From assembly GCA_002794465.1 (NCBI GenBank), contig MTSL01000135.1, positions 1 through 33,308 of the forward strand: a stretch of 33,308 nt of DNA, written 5' to 3'. This DNA is from Paramicrosporidium saccamoebae (lineage: Eukaryota; Rozellomycota). How positions within the stretch are numbered: the stretch's first letter is position 1; each line of letters begins with the position of its first letter. This document shows positions 1 to 8,947 of this stretch, in pieces. Position numbers and translations under genes: made by a program. Below the pieces are notes generated by a model. That model ran no database searches. It saw nothing but the letters and a program-made list of their open reading frames with translations, and was not told the DNA's origin.

Positions 1-75
1 CCATAACCATAACCATAACCATAACCATAACACTATCCTATAACCATAACACTATCTCATAACCATAACACTTAG
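1..75. repeat. CCATAA hexamer array, possible telomere-proximal repeat
   Basis: The window opens with five perfect CCATAA units, followed by degenerate versions (CTATAA, CTCATAA, CACTAT) to about position 75. Read on the other strand the unit is TTATGG, one base away from the common fungal telomere unit TTAGGG (C-strand CCCTAA). C-rich strand at the left end is the orientation expected of a left telomere. Only about 30 bp are perfect, so a plain microsatellite at a contig edge is equally possible. Confidence 0.5.
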
Positions 76-132
76 GAATATTTAGATCACTCTCGGCCAA
101 TTAATCACATTTTGACTCGGTAGCTCGCAATG

Positions 133-171
133 ATTGGTTAGTTGCATGCATTTTCTGCGCGTGATGATTGG
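133..171. promoter_or_regulatory. Two CCAAT boxes (ATTGG) upstream of SHO1-like gene
   Basis: ATTGG occurs at 133-137 and 167-171, each inside TGATTGG, 70-110 bp before the ATG at 242. The same motif recurs just before many starts in this window, so a role for a HAP/NF-Y-type factor is inferred. Confidence 0.4.
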
Positions 172-241
172 CTGGCCAGAGGTGTGAACATTGTACGAAC
201 CAAAGGGAGCGGCTCCCCGTCAGCCATTCAGTGTACACACG

Positions 242-1117
242 ATGCGGGTCGTTTCAAACCCTCCAGGCCGCATAATCTTTCTGGCCTTGGTGCTGGTGAC
301 GCTGCTGCTAATGGGTCTGTTGGGCGTTGGGATAGTGTATGTGGACGAACAACACCGGTGGCTGCCGATTACGGTAGCGTTGTTCGGTGCCGTGGCATTT
401 GGACTGCTTATCTTTGTGACCTTTTCGGGAACAGTGTACTGTCTACGGATATTTAATATTGTTATTCTACTGCTCATTGGACTTGCAACAGCAGCGGTGG
501 ACGGAGTGTTATTTGGCACGGTGGAGGAGGCACCAAAGGTGCTGATTTTGGCCGTCAGCGGTCTGGCTGTGTATCTACTGGGGATGGCGGCGCTGTTAGT
601 GCCGGACGCCCATTCGGATTTAGCGCACCGGATGCATCCGTTCGTTGCAGAAGCAAACCTGGGCGACATTAAGCCGTCGACAGTCAAGACGTCAAAACAT
701 GGGCGAAAACGCATTAAACACCGCGAAGTATCCATTTTTGAGGATTGGCCGGCACCAGTGCCGTTCCCCGCCAAGGCGCTCTACTCGTATCGGACGGCCA
801 GCGGTAGCGAGCTGCCCTTTTCACGGGGCGACGAGCTGATTATTCTGGACTGTCGGGGGAATTGGTGGCAGGCACGGAACCCAAAAACCAATATGACAGG
901 ATTTGTGCCATCAAACTATATCCAGGTGGCACAAAAGGCCAAGGTGTGCAAGTCATTTGACGCCAAGGATCCCGACGAAGTGCCGGTGTTGGAGGGCCAG
1001 CTGATTGAGGTGATGGAGGTGCATGACCTCATGTCGTTGGTGCGTACCGTTGACGGTAAAATTGGCTCAGTTCCCACCGAAAATATTGAAGTACATCCCC
1101 CCAATACTGTTCTATAG
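242..1117 (+). CDS. SHO1: SHO1-like osmosensor, four TM segments and two SH3 domains
   Basis: 291 aa from the ATG at 242; the frame is open further upstream but has no earlier ATG. Four hydrophobic segments lie at about residues 11-31, 41-61, 66-90 and 98-118, followed by a basic linker (near 160) and an SH3 domain at about 176-229 with ALYSY, the WW pair of NWWQAR, and GFVPSNYIQV. This is the layout of fungal Sho1, the plasma-membrane sensor of the HOG osmotic MAPK pathway, whose SH3 binds the MAPKK Pbs2. Unusually, residues about 234-287 look like a second, diverged SH3 (KSFDA start, then GKIGSVPTENIEV). A poly(A) signal AATAAA (1120-1125) begins 3 nt after the stop. The family call is firm; the second SH3 is by eye. 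Confidence 0.8.
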   Translation: MRVVSNPPGRIIFLALVLVTLLLMGLLGVGIVYVDEQHRWLPITVALFGAVAFGLLIFVTFSGTVYCLRIFNIVILLLIGLATAAVDGVLFGTVEEAPKVLILAVSGLAVYLLGMAALLVPDAHSDLAHRMHPFVAEANLGDIKPSTVKTSKHGRKRIKHREVSIFEDWPAPVPFPAKALYSYRTASGSELPFSRGDELIILDCRGNWWQARNPKTNMTGFVPSNYIQVAQKAKVCKSFDAKDPDEVPVLEGQLIEVMEVHDLMSLVRTVDGKIGSVPTENIEVHPPNTVL

Positions 1118-1119
1118 AC

Positions 1120-1125
1120 AATAAA
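1120..1125 (+). terminator. AATAAA poly(A) signal of SHO1-like gene
   Basis: Canonical AATAAA starting 3 nt after the TAG stop, implying a 3' UTR of a few dozen nt in the convergent gap. Confidence 0.6.
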
Positions 1126-1281
1126 GATATCTTATTGAATGTTGGTGATTCTCTAGTGCGATGCTGGGAGAAGCAACCAAGTGTATAAATAATGCTACTG
1201 GGAACCCGAAAGTCTGTACATGTATTGATTATCAACTCCAGATAAATAACCCGACGCAGCAACGGCGACTAAATTCCATGC

Positions 1282-1335
1282 ATTAATCCAACGCATGGAT
1301 AATGACCCATCTAATGCACTAATCCAACGCATTAA
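1282..1335. repeat. Short direct repeat in convergent gap
   Basis: The 13-mer TAATCCAACGCAT occurs near 1284 and again near 1319, with further ATGCATTAA-like words between. It lies between the SHO1-like and UBAP1-like 3' ends. No other feature is seen in 1118-1342. Confidence 0.45.
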
Positions 1336-1342
1336 CCAATGG

Positions 1343-1998
1343 TTAGGAATTCTTCATCAAATGCTCTAATGCCTCTTCCATGTTATTTTTGTAGAGCAGG
1401 AGCGCAGTGCTAATTTGGTCTTCAGGAAAGCCAAATTCGTTTAGGGAAATGAATGCGGTCAGATATTTGACGGCACCCTCCACTTCACCCTCAAAGAGGA
1501 AAAAGGCCCGAAGCACATCCATATCGGTGGGCTGAATCTCCCGTGTTGCCAGATAAAGCCTCGAAAAAGCCGCCCGGCGTTCGGCCGTGTCGTCAGGCAG
1601 ATAGAGGAGACTCAATTCCTTGCCCTTTTCCGTGTCAGACAGACTGGCATCGGGTAGTTGGTTGAGAGAGACGTTGCGGATACTTTCAGTGATACGCGAA
1701 ATATCAGCCTTGGAGGGATTGCGATTCTTGACAGCAGTTGTCTTGGGGGATTCGGACACCTTGGAAGCGTTGGACAACTTGGAAGGTTCGGGCGACTTGA
1801 GGCCAGTCTGATATTGTTTTAGGGTCCTCCTCTCCAGCTTGTCATCGTAACTAAACTAACAGTCAGAATTGGGAAGCGTACAATTTCATCAGGCGAGCGA
1901 AGGGAGCGTTTAGGGGTGGTGCGGGCGAAGCGACGAGGATCAATGGTCAGGGTGACGGGCACATCCTGCACGGCTGCATACTCAAAGGGAAAAGACAT
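1343..1998 (-). CDS. UBAP1-like ESCRT-I subunit (UMA-like plus UBA), one mini-intron
   Basis: Proposed complement(join(1343..1855,1882..1998)), 209 aa. Exon 1 (from ATG 1998) has DVPVTLTIDPRRF, which resembles the UMA motif of UBAP1/MVB12 (DVPF...F). Across the junction the frame gives SYDDKLERRTLKQY, which resembles the helix following UMA in UBAP1. After a basic/Ser linker, the C-terminus carries helices ending in GFPEDQ...LLYKNNMEEALEHLM, a UBA-type ubiquitin-binding fold as in the SOUBA domain. The role inferred is ubiquitin recognition in ESCRT-I sorting at endosomes. The intron is 26 nt (GTACGC...CTGACTGTTAG). An in-frame ATG at 2034 would add 12 residues and overlap the CHO2 start. Family assignment is from remembered motif order; the gene itself is well supported. 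Confidence 0.55.
1856..1881 (-). other. 26-nt spliceosomal intron
   Basis: GTACGC donor, CTGAC branch-like site and TTAG acceptor. Removing it joins the two UBAP1-like reading frames in phase 0. It is the shortest intron proposed here. Confidence 0.5.
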
Positions 1999-2032
1999 GG
2001 GAGGAACAGTTACGAGAAATAATTTTCCTTTC

Positions 2033-4610
2033 ATGGGGACAATTGACGGCGTCGGTTCGGGACAGAGTTCTCCCCGCAGCGGCACCAGCGGGGGCTCACA
2101 TCCAACGTCGCCCGTGTCGGTGGGTCACACGCCCTCGGGACATTGTACGGCGATGGTGTGTGCGCGTGACTCTAGATTTCGCGGTGCCCCGCACCCGCGG
2201 CTTCTTTGAGTATATGATGCAAGGCCGAGTGGGGATAATCGAGATGATTACGGCTACTTCTTGTACGCTTGCAATGGCTCTGCTTTGGACGGGAAGGATG
2301 CCCCGAATCTGCTTCTTACTGTGGTTTCTGGTATGGAGACTCGCCTACAATGTGGGATTGGGGTTTGTGTTGCGATGGCAAAGTGAGGATGAATGGTTTA
2401 CCGATCTGATGCGTCGTCTATTCCGCATGAAACACCCGTTAATGGAACAATGGGCGAAGCCAGCAATCCGTGTCAAAATGGACCGCGATTATTCGTTCCA
2501 TAGTATGCCTGTGGAATACAATGCATGGCTTGCATTCCGGCTATTGGTTGATCTGATCCTCTTTCATGATGGATTGTGTTATTTTATCTTTGCGATGGCA
2601 TACAACGAATCGACATTGACGGGATGGATGGATTATGTACGGGTGGCAATGGGAATGGCGCTGATTGTGTTCAATGTGTGGGTCAAGTCGGATGCCCATC
2701 GAGTGGTCAAGGACTACGCCTGGTATTGGGGCGACTTTTTCTTCCAATTGGACGGTGCATTGACCTTTGATGGAGTGTTTGAATTGGCCCCACATCCCAT
2801 GTACAGTCTGGGCTATGTGGGGTATTATGGAGTCAGTCTGCTGTGTGCCAGTTATCCTGTGTTCTTTGTCAGTCTGGCCGCCCATTTCCTGCAACTCGCC
2901 TTTCTTTCCATCGTGGAGACTCCTCACATGGACAAGATCTACGGTCCCTCTCCTTCGGCCCCTACTACTGGCACTGATATGTTGCTTTTCTGGCGATTTG
3001 ACATACATCGGGCTACTGATGTCATGACAGTTCTCTTTGTGCTCTCCACCATCCTTGTCCATGCTATTGGCGTGCTTCCCACCTGGCTGGTTCTCCTCGA
3101 GGGAGTTCTATGGCGTCTGGTGTATTCAGGAATCGTGGGATTGGTATTGTGGCACGAAGATACGCAGCGTAGCTGGACTCGTCACTTTATCCGCTGGGGA
3201 TACACTCCCCTCGACGCCTTTACCAACTGGAAAGCGTAACATCTCAGTGGTGCTAATGTATGCAGGTTGTACAATTTTGCTCTGTCTATGAACCATTTGT
3301 TGTTCTTTATCGCTGCAATGCATCTGTATCGGATTCCCGAGGGATGGGTCTTATCTGCCCATATCCTGCGCCATGTGCTGGGTGGACTAATGGTAGCACT
3401 GCATTGTTGGACGAGTTGGTCTACTTATATCGTGTTGGGTGAGTTTGGTTGGTTCTATGGCGACTTTTTCCCTATAGTCGCCACCCCCCATCTGTCCTAC
3501 ACGGGCATTTATCGCTATCTCAACGACCCCGAAAAGATTGTGGGTCAGGCAGCCTATTTTGGCCTGGCCTTGATTGCCTACTCTCCCCACGTGCTGGCCC
3601 TGGCGTTGCTGGCCTTTGCAACAAACACACTCTTTCTGGAATATGTAGAGGGTCCGCACATGCGTCGGGTGTATGGTTGCCAGGTGCGGGACGAATCGGG
3701 TGTGTCAAAGAATGTAAAACGGGTTCCTGGTGTCGTTTTTGTGGAACAAATTGGTCAATGGATGCTCAATATCTTTCAAAGGATAGAGCGACACGTCTAT
3801 TTGCGTCTCGAAAAGATTGTGCGACGTCAAGCTCAGCCATGTCATGCGGTAGGAGGGATCAGACTACAGAAAACACTTTTAAAGATGACCGAAGCAATCC
3901 CATTCGTGCTTGATTCTCCCAGCAAAGGAAGCCACATTTGTGTTTTGAAAGACGGCATGGTTATTGCTCAAATTAGCAGTGTCATGGGTAGTGGTGGTGT
4001 GTATAGTGGCGTGAATAATAGTGCAAAGAGTGATTTGAGGAAAAGTGAAAAGAATGGCGTTAGGAATGACTTGAAGGACAGTGTCACAGGTGATAGAAAT
4101 CTAAAGAATAACACTCTGACGAATAACAGATTGAAAAAGAGCAATTCGGCAGTGAATATTGCTTTGATGAGGGATGCATCTTTCGTGAGCAATAATTCTT
4201 CGGCAGATAGCATTTCCTCACTTGGTTCTTCAATTGGGTCTGTACTTGATTCCTCGCTTGATTCTTTATCTAGCTCCTCGCTTATTTCTCCACTCTCAGT
4301 GCCATGGATGACAGGCACCTTTCAATTGTCCACTACAGATTGCATCTCTGAACCATTTACAATCACCTTGCCTGAATACAATCCCGCAGTATTGGAACAG
4401 ATGAACGATTTGTTGCAGTCTGTGTCCCTGACTCTGGATGAACTAACCAATCTTGCCGCTGACCATCCCGTTTTTGAACGCCTAGCTGAAGCTATCGATT
4501 CTCTCTATGATGTGAATCTGGCACCTATGACAATATTTCGACTCTGCAGCGACCCCACCCGATTACAGGCTCACATAGCTACTGCGCGCGATATATTTGC
4601 CAATGTATAA
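2033..4610 (+). CDS. CHO2: Phosphatidylethanolamine N-methyltransferase, two mini-introns
   Basis: join(2033..2144,2176..3235,3266..4610), 838 aa, close to yeast Cho2 (about 870). It methylates PE to monomethyl-PE using SAM, the first step of phosphatidylcholine synthesis in the ER. Exon 1 is a Gly/Ser-rich N-terminus ending in GHT-PSGH; splicing restores YFAVPRTRGF, the conserved lead-in to the membrane core. Two related membrane halves follow, with WYWGDFFFQ...APHPMYSLGY in the first and FYGDFFP...TGIYRYLNDPE...EGPHMRRVYG in the second, both Cho2 signatures. The introns are 31 nt (phase 1) and 30 nt (phase 2). A Ser/Asn-rich low-complexity insert lies at about 3970-4290, and a hydrophilic C-terminal domain follows. 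The start is chosen because frame and splice agree; it lies 34 bp from the UBAP1-like start on the other strand. Confidence 0.9.
2145..2175 (+). other. 31-nt intron 1 of CHO2
   Basis: GTACGG donor, CGTGAC branch-like site, TCTAG acceptor. Splicing gives GHYFAVPRT, matching the family. Confidence 0.75.
3236..3265 (+). other. 30-nt intron 2 of CHO2
   Basis: GTAACA donor, TGCTAATG branch, TGCAG acceptor. It joins WKA to LYNFALSMNH in frame. Confidence 0.85.
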
Positions 4611-4901
4611 TATCATCCTTGTACATGTAATATTGTGTATTTAGCCCGCGCAGGTATTGGAGAGTATTTTGTTATTAAAGGCGTCTTTGTGGATTGTAAG
4701 ATGCTATCAGGGCTGGGAATACTAAAAATAAGCGGGTACTGCTTAATAGCGACATTTAGAGGCTTGATATAGGGCTTTTATAGTCCCTAAAGCTTTGATC
4801 CATGGATATGGTATGAGATACACTCTCACAATCACCGAGACCAACCTTATTGTTATAAATTGCATTAGTTTTATCACATAGTGTTTTATCGCGTAATTGA
4901 T

Positions 4902-6110
4902 ATGCGGAATTTGACGCTGTTGCGTCGATTGGCTACGGGAACGAGTAAATCCGCCTTTGAGTGGAGCCATGAAGTGAAAACAGCCAAACCGCTCATAGAC
5001 ACTGTCGGAGCGGCAGTGGGTGCCAAGGGAAAGGACCGCGTCTCCTTTAATTTCCATGCCGAGTTCAAGACGCATCGCTGTGACGGTCCGCCCGCCTCCA
5101 CAACGGCGGGACGGGCAGAGCTGTTGCGGTATTATGAGGAAATGTGGATGGTGAGACGGATGGAACTGGCAGCTGACGCCTTGTACAAGGCCAAAATGGT
5201 GCGCGGCTTTTGTCATTTAGCGATTGGTCAGGAAGCCATTTCCATAGGACTTGAAGCAGCCCTCACTGCAGATGATGCAGTCATTACAGCCTATAGATGT
5301 CACGGAGTTACACATATCCGTGGGGCGACAGTACGAGCAGTGCTGGCGGAATTGCTGGGACGAGAGACGGGCACCTCGATGGGAAAGGGCGGATCCATGC
5401 ACATGTATGCCAAAGAGTTTTATGGCGGAAATGGGATTGTGGGAGCTCAAGTGCCGTTGGGAGTGGGCGTGGCATTTGCCCAGAAATACCGCGAACAGCC
5501 CCGGGTCACCTTTGCATTGTATGGCGACGGGGCAGCCAATCAGGGACAGATTTATGAAGTGTTCAACATAGCCGCCCTACTTAAATTGCCAGTGGTATTT
5601 GTATGTGAAAACAATTTCTATGCCATGGGCACCAGTGTGGAGCGATCAGCAGCCTCCACGACCTTTTTCACTCGTGGTGATTACATTCCAGGAGTCCAGG
5701 TGAACGGGATGGATGTACTTGCAGTGCGAGAGGCAGCCCGATATGCTAAACAATGGTGTCTGGACGGAAAGGGACCAATTATCCTGGAAATGGTCACTTA
5801 TCGGTACCACGGCCATTCCATGTCAGATCCAGGCACCACATATCGTCCCCGCGAGGAAATCCAAAATGCTCGTCAGAACCGCGACTCGATTCGTCTATTG
5901 CAACGTCAAATTATTGAGGCGGGCTTTGCCACTGAGGATGAATTAAAGGCTATTGAGGGCAAAGTGAAGGAAAAGGTTGATAGTGAGACAGAATTGGCCA
6001 AGAATGATCCAGAGCCCTCCCTCGAAACCTTTTTCGAGCATGTATACGTCAAAGGTACTGAGGTGCCATCATTGCGGGGTTGTGAAGTTGAAAGTACGCA
6101 TACTTTTTAA
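4902..6110 (+). CDS. PDA1: Pyruvate dehydrogenase E1 alpha subunit, mitochondrial
   Basis: 402 aa from ATG 4902. The N-terminus MRNLTLLRRLATG is a mitochondrial presequence (basic, no acids). The thiamine-diphosphate motif GDGAANQGQ...N and the regulatory loop YRYHGHSMSDPGTTYR, with the Ser residues phosphorylated by PDH kinase, are both intact. RGFCHLAIGQEA and GKGGSMHMY are family signatures. It decarboxylates pyruvate with E1 beta to feed acetyl-CoA into the TCA cycle. Its presence shows a metabolically complete mitochondrion, which argues against a derived microsporidian with mitosomes. The TAA stop overlaps the poly(A) signal AATAAA (6109-6114). A TATAAA-like box (GTTATAAAT, near 4853) lies upstream. 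The gap 4611-4901 shows nothing else. Confidence 0.97.
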   Translation: MRNLTLLRRLATGTSKSAFEWSHEVKTAKPLIDTVGAAVGAKGKDRVSFNFHAEFKTHRCDGPPASTTAGRAELLRYYEEMWMVRRMELAADALYKAKMVRGFCHLAIGQEAISIGLEAALTADDAVITAYRCHGVTHIRGATVRAVLAELLGRETGTSMGKGGSMHMYAKEFYGGNGIVGAQVPLGVGVAFAQKYREQPRVTFALYGDGAANQGQIYEVFNIAALLKLPVVFVCENNFYAMGTSVERSAASTTFFTRGDYIPGVQVNGMDVLAVREAARYAKQWCLDGKGPIILEMVTYRYHGHSMSDPGTTYRPREEIQNARQNRDSIRLLQRQIIEAGFATEDELKAIEGKVKEKVDSETELAKNDPEPSLETFFEHVYVKGTEVPSLRGCEVESTHTF

Positions 6111-6114
6111 TAAA
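6109..6114 (+). terminator. AATAAA overlapping the PDA1 stop codon
   Basis: The stop TAA (6108-6110) shares bases with AATAAA (6109-6114), so the signal is partly coding. Confidence 0.6.
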
Positions 6115-6252
6115 TGTAACTATCGCCACGCGGGAGGAATGGATACAAGTAACACCATATGTGTGCAGATGTGTGTAGACGGCTGTGAATGGGTGTGGAT
6201 GGAATTTCCATTGTCCATTGTTCATCGCTAGCGCTACCAATCAGTATTATAC

Positions 6253-6475
6253 TGTGACGTAGAAGACTGATTAGTTGGGTATTTGAGAATGGCTCCCTAG
6301 TTCGGAGAATCAAAACAATCGATAAAGGATAATGAGGTCTTTACCATTTGGGGGTTATGTTATTTGTGACTATAAACGGGTCGTTGAATTGACTGCATAA
6401 ATTCTCTTCTCTTCTCGTCCCATCTTGTCTCTTCCCGCCTGACAGGGTCTGTGGTATTATCCCCACTACGCGACA
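6253..6475 (+). mobile_element. MITE-like element, copy 1 (223 bp)
   Basis: It begins TGTGACGTAG and ends CTACGCGACA, whose reverse complement is TGTCGCGTAG: 10-bp imperfect terminal inverted repeats with 8 matches. It is flanked by ATAC at 6249-6252 and ATAC at 6476-6479, a 4-bp target-site duplication. No coding capacity is seen. The sequence is clearly homologous along its length to 19005-19211 (inverted) and at both ends to 25644-25762. It fills most of the convergent gap between PDA1 and the secreted kinase gene. Confidence 0.8.
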
Positions 6476-6524
6476 ATACTGACCCAGTCTATAAATACAC
6501 TCATATGGCCATTTTATTCCACGC

Positions 6525-7733
6525 TTAATTTACGCTAAGCCAGTCATATCCTATCGTGTTGAAATCAATGCCCCGCCAGATTGGCAGACTTTCAAACCAT
6601 GCCAGCTGGCTTGGCGTGTTGAGCATTCGTAAAAGGGGATTGTAGTGCATTCCAAAGAACAGCAGCTGACGTAGGGGCTTGGAAAGCTTGTGGGGAACCT
6701 CGCCAAAGAGAAATCCATGGCGTTTGCTGATGCGTACGGGCGCCCATTTGTGGCCCCGTTTGGTGCGACTCGTGCTGGTTGGCATAACTGATGCACCGTA
6801 CAGCTGAAGGATGGTTGACACGAGCGCCCATGTGTCAATGTTCTCCTGGATGGGACCTGGCACGGCCTTGACCAACTCGAGCGCCACTGTGGGCGGAGTG
6901 CCGCGGTAGTACTTGAAATACGGCTTGGGAATGGAAAAGCCAAAATCAATGGCCACGGCGTTGCCGTCACGGTCAATCATCACATTCTCTGGCTTAAAGT
7001 CCGCATGAATGTAGCCCAGCCAATGAATGTACTTAAGCACGTCGTATAGTTGCGCACATAGCTTCTGCAACGCCGCTGGATTGTTGGCATTCTTCTTGGC
7101 ATAATCCATCGACTTTCCCCCCGCCACATACTCAATTAGCAGACCAGGTCGGCCTGTTTTGCCGTCACGTTGCACACACACTGCCCGCACAATGTTTGGG
7201 TGGTCAGTGGCGGTGAGGAGGGCCACCTCTGAAGTGTATTCATCGGTATTGGCATAGCATTTCCATGCAAATAGCTGTTTTCCCACCTGGTCATACATTT
7301 TCAATACAAGATTTCGGCTTCCCTTATTGATGGTGCCCACTTTGCGCAGCGACAATGACGTGGTTTTACACTCCACCGGAGACCAACGTAGCGGTACTGT
7401 GCGTGCCTGGAATGGAGCCTCGTTTGCCTCGTTTGTCAGTAACGCCTGCAGTGGGCGGAATTCCTGCGGTCCCGTCGGATAAGTGAGAAGTATATATTTG
7501 CGAACAAGTTGGGCTAATCGCTCGTCACCTGCCTTGATGGGCTCAAAATCTTTTGGAAAGGGGTCGTTCTCATGGTAACTCGTTTGTTGTCGCTGACTAC
7601 TGCGGTATCTTTGGCTACTGCGGTGTTTTTGGTTGCTGCGGTGTTTTTGGTCACCGTGTTGACTTTTGCGTCGTCCCGAGCGTCTTCCATAACATATCGC
7701 ACAGAACACTGCCAGCAGAAGGACCCACTTCAT
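6525..7733 (-). CDS. Secreted protein-kinase-like protein with HAD catalytic loop
   Basis: 402 aa. An N-terminal signal peptide (MKWVLLLAVFCAICYG) is followed by a basic RS/Q tract with hexapeptide repeats (KHRSNQ, KHRSSQ, RYRSSQ; residues about 30-50), then a kinase fold. Visible motifs are LFAWKCY (candidate ATP lysine), EVALL (C-helix Glu), HADFKPENVMI for the catalytic loop (HRD becomes HAD) and AIDFGFS for DFG. No clear APE motif is seen; PPTVALELV stands there. Catalytic Asp, Asn and DFG Asp are present, so activity is possible. Secretion and lack of a TM segment suggest an effector exported from the cell, or a lumenal kinase. It starts 31 bp after the stop of the upstream gene at 7765, so its promoter lies in that gene. 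Family beyond 'kinase' not recognised. Confidence 0.85.
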   Translation of the reverse strand: MKWVLLLAVFCAICYGRRSGRRKSQHGDQKHRSNQKHRSSQRYRSSQRQQTSYHENDPFPKDFEPIKAGDERLAQLVRKYILLTYPTGPQEFRPLQALLTNEANEAPFQARTVPLRWSPVECKTTSLSLRKVGTINKGSRNLVLKMYDQVGKQLFAWKCYANTDEYTSEVALLTATDHPNIVRAVCVQRDGKTGRPGLLIEYVAGGKSMDYAKKNANNPAALQKLCAQLYDVLKYIHWLGYIHADFKPENVMIDRDGNAVAIDFGFSIPKPYFKYYRGTPPTVALELVKAVPGPIQENIDTWALVSTILQLYGASVMPTSTSRTKRGHKWAPVRISKRHGFLFGEVPHKLSKPLRQLLFFGMHYNPLLRMLNTPSQLAWFESLPIWRGIDFNTIGYDWLSVN

Positions 7734-7764
7734 AAACTCCGCTCAGCCTCTTATCCCATTGTTG

Positions 7765-8883
7765 CTACATAAAGTCTTTTAATATATATAAATCGGGAGT
7801 CCCATCATCTACCTTCCTAATCAGTAATAGCGGATTCGAAGGACACAAGCATGTAATGTCAGTGAGCTCTATGCGTTCCAGACACACCCCCTCCGTTGAG
7901 ATAATGTCAATGTAGTTTCTCTTCGGATGGAATGCCACCAGCATTCCTTCCCGCTCTTCCACTTGACATCCCCGTAGACCTTTCAGTTGTCCCGTGATAA
8001 TGCCCAAAACTGGATCGAATGATAGAGCCCTTCCATATTGGGCGTCAAATAGCATGAAATGATTCTTCCAGGTGATAATTTGGCTAATGGTGCGGTTGGA
8101 ATCGTCGAGCTCCAGCAGCGAGGTAACGTGTCCCCGAGGAAGCACAGTTAATAAGGGTGCTATCGGCGACTGGGTCCGTGGCTGGGCATGTAACTGCGAC
8201 TGTGACTGTGACCGTGACTGTGATCGGCGATTGAGCCATCCACCAACCGTGCTACTAAAAGCATTACTAAGGGCATTGCTTAGCAATCCAAGCGGGTCTA
8301 TCAATGCTTCTGAAATGGGCGGGAGGGTGAACACGCTCACCATGGGACTCGTCCCGCCGACTATTAATTTGACACGGTCAGCAGTGTCCTGTGGCTCTGG
8401 CCATCCATTCACCTCCTCTCTCAACACCGGCACTATGGAGCTTACTCGTCCAACTGGCAATTCATAATGGCAGCCAGAATCTCGCAAATGCTCCACCTCC
8501 CCGCCATGTAGTACGGCATCAATTCCATTCTCATAGAGAGTAATCAAACTGCATTCACCAACCAGTATTAGTAGCAGCGACGCCTCGCGTCCAATCCACC
8601 GGATGGGCGAGTCAGTAAGCACTATCTGCTGGATAACCTTCATGCGGGTTGTACAAAAGAGGAAAAGGATGCCTCGTGATGTGCCCACTAACACGATAGT
8701 GTCTGTCCATGGCAGAACGGCAGTAATACTCATGTGGAGGTTGGCACTCTTATTAGTGCCATCGGATTCCAGGATGGTCATGCCAGTGGCTGACACTAAA
8801 ATTAAGCTAGCTCCATTCCATATTGTCTGACTGATGGGCGGAATCCCATCCGGAATCGCATAGCCAGTCAGGGGAACCAGCAT
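7765..8883 (-). CDS. RAB3GAP2 N-terminal-domain-like protein
   Basis: 372 aa, all one exon. The middle part has a segment resembling the RAB3GAP non-catalytic subunit N-domain: a small-residue helix (LLSNALSNAFSSTVGGWL) before a loop, an IITWKNHFMLFDAQYGRALS beta-strand pair, LKGLRGCQV, then HPKRNYIDIISTEG. The first 130 residues alternate short beta strands as in a propeller. A Ser/Gln repeat (RSQSRSQSQSQ) sits near residue 220. RAB3GAP2 acts with RAB3GAP1 as a RAB GAP/GEF (RAB18) at the ER and in autophagy. The human protein is far longer; here only the N-domain exists. The similarity is by memory of pattern and moderate. Confidence 0.5.
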   Translation of the reverse strand: MLVPLTGYAIPDGIPPISQTIWNGASLILVSATGMTILESDGTNKSANLHMSITAVLPWTDTIVLVGTSRGILFLFCTTRMKVIQQIVLTDSPIRWIGREASLLLILVGECSLITLYENGIDAVLHGGEVEHLRDSGCHYELPVGRVSSIVPVLREEVNGWPEPQDTADRVKLIVGGTSPMVSVFTLPPISEALIDPLGLLSNALSNAFSSTVGGWLNRRSQSRSQSQSQLHAQPRTQSPIAPLLTVLPRGHVTSLLELDDSNRTISQIITWKNHFMLFDAQYGRALSFDPVLGIITGQLKGLRGCQVEEREGMLVAFHPKRNYIDIISTEGVCLERIELTDITCLCPSNPLLLIRKVDDGTPDLYILKDFM

Positions 8884-8934
8884 TTAATGCAAATTGATTT
8901 CTTACAAGTATTTGAGGGCTGTTTATTCCATTGA

Positions 8935-8939
8935 CCAAT
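8935..8939 (+). promoter_or_regulatory. CCAAT box before secreted 102-aa gene
   Basis: GACCAATCAG lies 8 bp upstream of ATG 8948 within a 64-bp divergent gap shared with the gene at 7765-8883. Confidence 0.4.
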
Positions 8940-8947
8940 CAGTCGAC

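Noticed and set aside
2541-3062. 173-aa minus-strand ORF inside CHO2
   Set aside because: It is a shadow of a clear CHO2 exon; composition is His/Gln-rich as expected of antisense frames.
8072-8467. 131-aa plus-strand ORF with Cys/Asp repeats
   Set aside because: Antisense of the SQSQSQ tract in the RAB3GAP2-like gene.
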